Part shown: positions 62,717-64,000 of the stretch, one piece after another
How the letters are laid out: each line of letters opens with the position of its first letter
Numbering within the stretch: position 1 is the first letter of the stretch
From: Candidatus Enterococcus myersii
Lineage (GTDB): Bacteria; Bacillota; Bacilli; Lactobacillales; Enterococcaceae
Length of the DNA: 64,000 nt
Assembly: GCF_017316025.1 (NCBI RefSeq)
Contig: NZ_JAFLVT010000018.1
Location: 220,002 to 284,001 of the forward strand
Direction of reading: 5' to 3'
The notes under the pieces: generated by a model
Told to the model about the DNA's origin: nothing
The model's input: only the letters and a program-made list of their open reading frames with translations
The model's database searches: none
Made by a program: the position numbers and the translations under genes

Positions 62717-63126
62717 TATTTAACCTCCTCTAGTGTAATTGCCTGCATTGGACACTTTTCTACACATTGTGGTGTCTTGCTTGGATGATCCAAACACATA
62801 TCACATTTCATAATAACCTTGTGCTGCAGTCGATCGGCTTTTAATACCCCATAAGGGCAAGCCATGACACACATATAACAACTCGCACATTTGTCTTTAT
62901 CATATAAAACATATCCCGTTTCGTAATCTTTATACATTGCACCTGTCATGCAAGTATACACACATTCAGGTAAATCACAGTGGCGACAAAAAATGGGAGA
63001 ATTCACCCCTTCATCACTGACGACAACGCGATTACGAGGATCTTCCCCGTTGTGAGCCACAGAACAAGCGGTGACACAAGTTAAACAGCTGATACATTTA
63101 TTACGATCAATCTTGATTCGTTTCAT
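62716..63126 (-). CDS. 4Fe-4S ferredoxin subunit (HycB/DmsB type)
   Basis: A 136-residue protein with four Cys clusters: CISCLTCVTAC, CRHCDLPECVYTC, CASCYMCVMAC and CDMC...CVEKC. It should carry three to four 4Fe-4S centres and serve as the electron-transfer subunit of the adjacent molybdoenzyme. It starts 3 bp after that gene ends. Confidence 0.92.
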   Translation of the reverse strand: MKRIKIDRNKCISCLTCVTACSVAHNGEDPRNRVVVSDEGVNSPIFCRHCDLPECVYTCMTGAMYKDYETGYVLYDKDKCASCYMCVMACPYGVLKADRLQHKVIMKCDMCLDHPSKTPQCVEKCPMQAITLEEVK

Positions 63127-63129
63127 TTT

Positions 63130-64000
63130 TTAAACAGACTCCTTTTCAACCTTGTCGATACGCACTGGCGTGGATTTATAAGACGGTTCTTTTGAATACG
63201 CGTCATAAACCGATGGCGTCAACCGATTGACTTCAATATAATGCATCGGGGCATACAATTCATTTTCATTTACAAATTGCGAAACAATAACTTCAAATTT
63301 TTCGCTGTGGCCATTCATAGAAGATACATAAACGATATCTTTATTTTTTACATTTAGATCGCTAGCTTTTTGCGGATGCATTAAAACATAAGCCATTCTT
63401 TCCACGGCATCTTGCACTTCTAAAATCTCACGGGTTCTCGTTTGCGTGTGCCACTGCCCAACCGTTCCACGCCCGGTATTTAAAAGTAATGGAAATTCAT
63501 CACATAAAGCAACAGGGTTTTCAACTGGTGCTTCAAAGACAAAATTGGCCTTTTTCGTTGGCGTATAATATTGACCATCTTCATATAAACGGCGTTCATC
63601 TGGGGTATTACTTTTTTTATGTGCTGGTGTGTAGGGCCATTGCACTCCTTTAGAATTTTCTAATTCTGCGTAGGTCACACCGGTAAAATCACAGGGCATA
63701 TTAGCCGAACATTTTGCCATTAAATTGAAAGCTTTCGCCGGCGTTTCCCAACCATGCAATAGATTTTCTGTCTCCATCCCCAAAGCTTGACCCATTTGAT
63801 AAAAGACTTGATAATCTGTTTTTTCATTTTCACCTAAAGTTAAAGCCGGGCGCATTGGAGATAGTCTGCGCTCTGTATTAATTAGCGTACCTTCTTTTTT
63901 TGTTCCGGGTACGACTGGGAAATAAACATCCGCACTAGCTGAAGTTTTAGTGTCATCATAAATATCTTGAACGATTAATAATTCGTCGATTGTAAAATTA
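63130..64000 (-). CDS. Molybdopterin oxidoreductase, formate-dehydrogenase-like (C-terminal part)
   Basis: The frame is open from the window edge to the stop at 63130, giving 290 residues. ASADVYFPVVPGTKKEGTL and INTERRLSPMRPAL are typical of bis-MGD enzymes of the FdhF type. The C-terminal molydop-binding domain follows (PLLLNTGRGTVGQWHTQTR, DIVYVSSMNG). The active-site Cys or selenocysteine lies outside the window, so formate as substrate is probable but not shown. It is the likely user of the cofactor made by the genes at 51536-57813. Confidence 0.87.
   Translation of the reverse strand, partial: NFTIDELLIVQDIYDDTKTSASADVYFPVVPGTKKEGTLINTERRLSPMRPALTLGENEKTDYQVFYQMGQALGMETENLLHGWETPAKAFNLMAKCSANMPCDFTGVTYAELENSKGVQWPYTPAHKKSNTPDERRLYEDGQYYTPTKKANFVFEAPVENPVALCDEFPLLLNTGRGTVGQWHTQTRTREILEVQDAVERMAYVLMHPQKASDLNVKNKDIVYVSSMNGHSEKFEVIVSQFVNENELYAPMHYIEVNRLTPSVYDAYSKEPSYKSTPVRIDKVEKESV

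Noticed and set aside
1..64000. CRISPR arrays, tRNA or rRNA genes, IS transposases, phage structural genes
   Set aside because: I looked for regular spaced repeats, cloverleaf-like segments and DDE or serine/tyrosine recombinase proteins and found none that could be supported.

Overview
The window reads as chromosomal DNA of a low-GC Gram-positive bacterium of the Enterococcaceae or a close relative. Evidence: AT-rich codon use, AAGGAGG-type ribosome binding sites, intrinsic terminators after most operons, an IreB homologue next to RuvX, an EfrAB/LmrCD-type heterodimeric exporter, a Rex gene divergent from an ABC-F gene, and WxL-like surface proteins. A molybdenum-cofactor region plus a molybdopterin oxidoreductase is unusual among lactic acid bacteria and points to an anaerobic-respiration-capable or formate-oxidising enterococcus. 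The species cannot be fixed from the sequence alone.

Layout. 1-959: N-terminal part of a secreted SH3/GW-type wall protein. 1461-7229: ribose operon rbsR-K-D-A-C-B with promoter and operator. 7687-12830: housekeeping block (trxA, mutS2, cvpA, zapA, rnhC). 13395-18874: heterodimeric ABC exporter, a 26-codon peptide gene with its own terminator, and an amino-acid ABC permease plus binding protein without an ATPase. 19006-24455: amidase, then a four-gene exopolysaccharide-type locus (degenerate GGDEF protein, 45-residue membrane protein, family 2 glycosyltransferase, GH8 hydrolase). 24632-29619: DUF697 protein, and a TetR regulator divergent from a two-gene ABC transporter. 29766-33490: four-gene WxL-like surface operon. 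34072-36789: SDR protein, AraC regulator, EamA exporter.

36842-39633 is an accessory island of about 2.6 kb bounded by 88-91 bp direct repeats. These cover the 3' end and terminator of the DUF1292 gene, so the island looks like an integrated element. It carries a multi-spanning membrane protein whose C-terminal domain has lysozyme-like motifs, a DUF3841 protein, a 49-residue antitoxin-like protein, a truncated XRE regulator, and four palindromes of the form GACTA-N4-TAGTC.

39613-46164: DUF1292, ruvX, ireB, a YcgQ/YcgR-like pair, a thioredoxin-like protein, rex and an ABC-F ATPase. 46342-47547: a zinc-starvation ribosomal protein operon (S14, L32 and L33 without zinc-binding cysteines, plus two small proteins) behind a Zur-box-like sequence. 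47852-51272: C39-like peptidase, potassium channel, alanine dehydrogenase and a PAP2 phosphatase of unusual base composition.

51536-59957: nearly complete molybdenum-cofactor and molybdate-uptake region (moaA, moaD, moaE, moeB, moaB, moaC, mobB, moeA, mobA, modABC). mobB is split at an A AAA AAG heptamer, exactly where a -1 frameshift would join its halves and continue in frame into moaC. 60205-64000: TDT-family transporter, FAD oxidoreductase, 4Fe-4S protein and the C-terminal part of a formate-dehydrogenase-like molybdoenzyme, the probable consumer of the cofactor.
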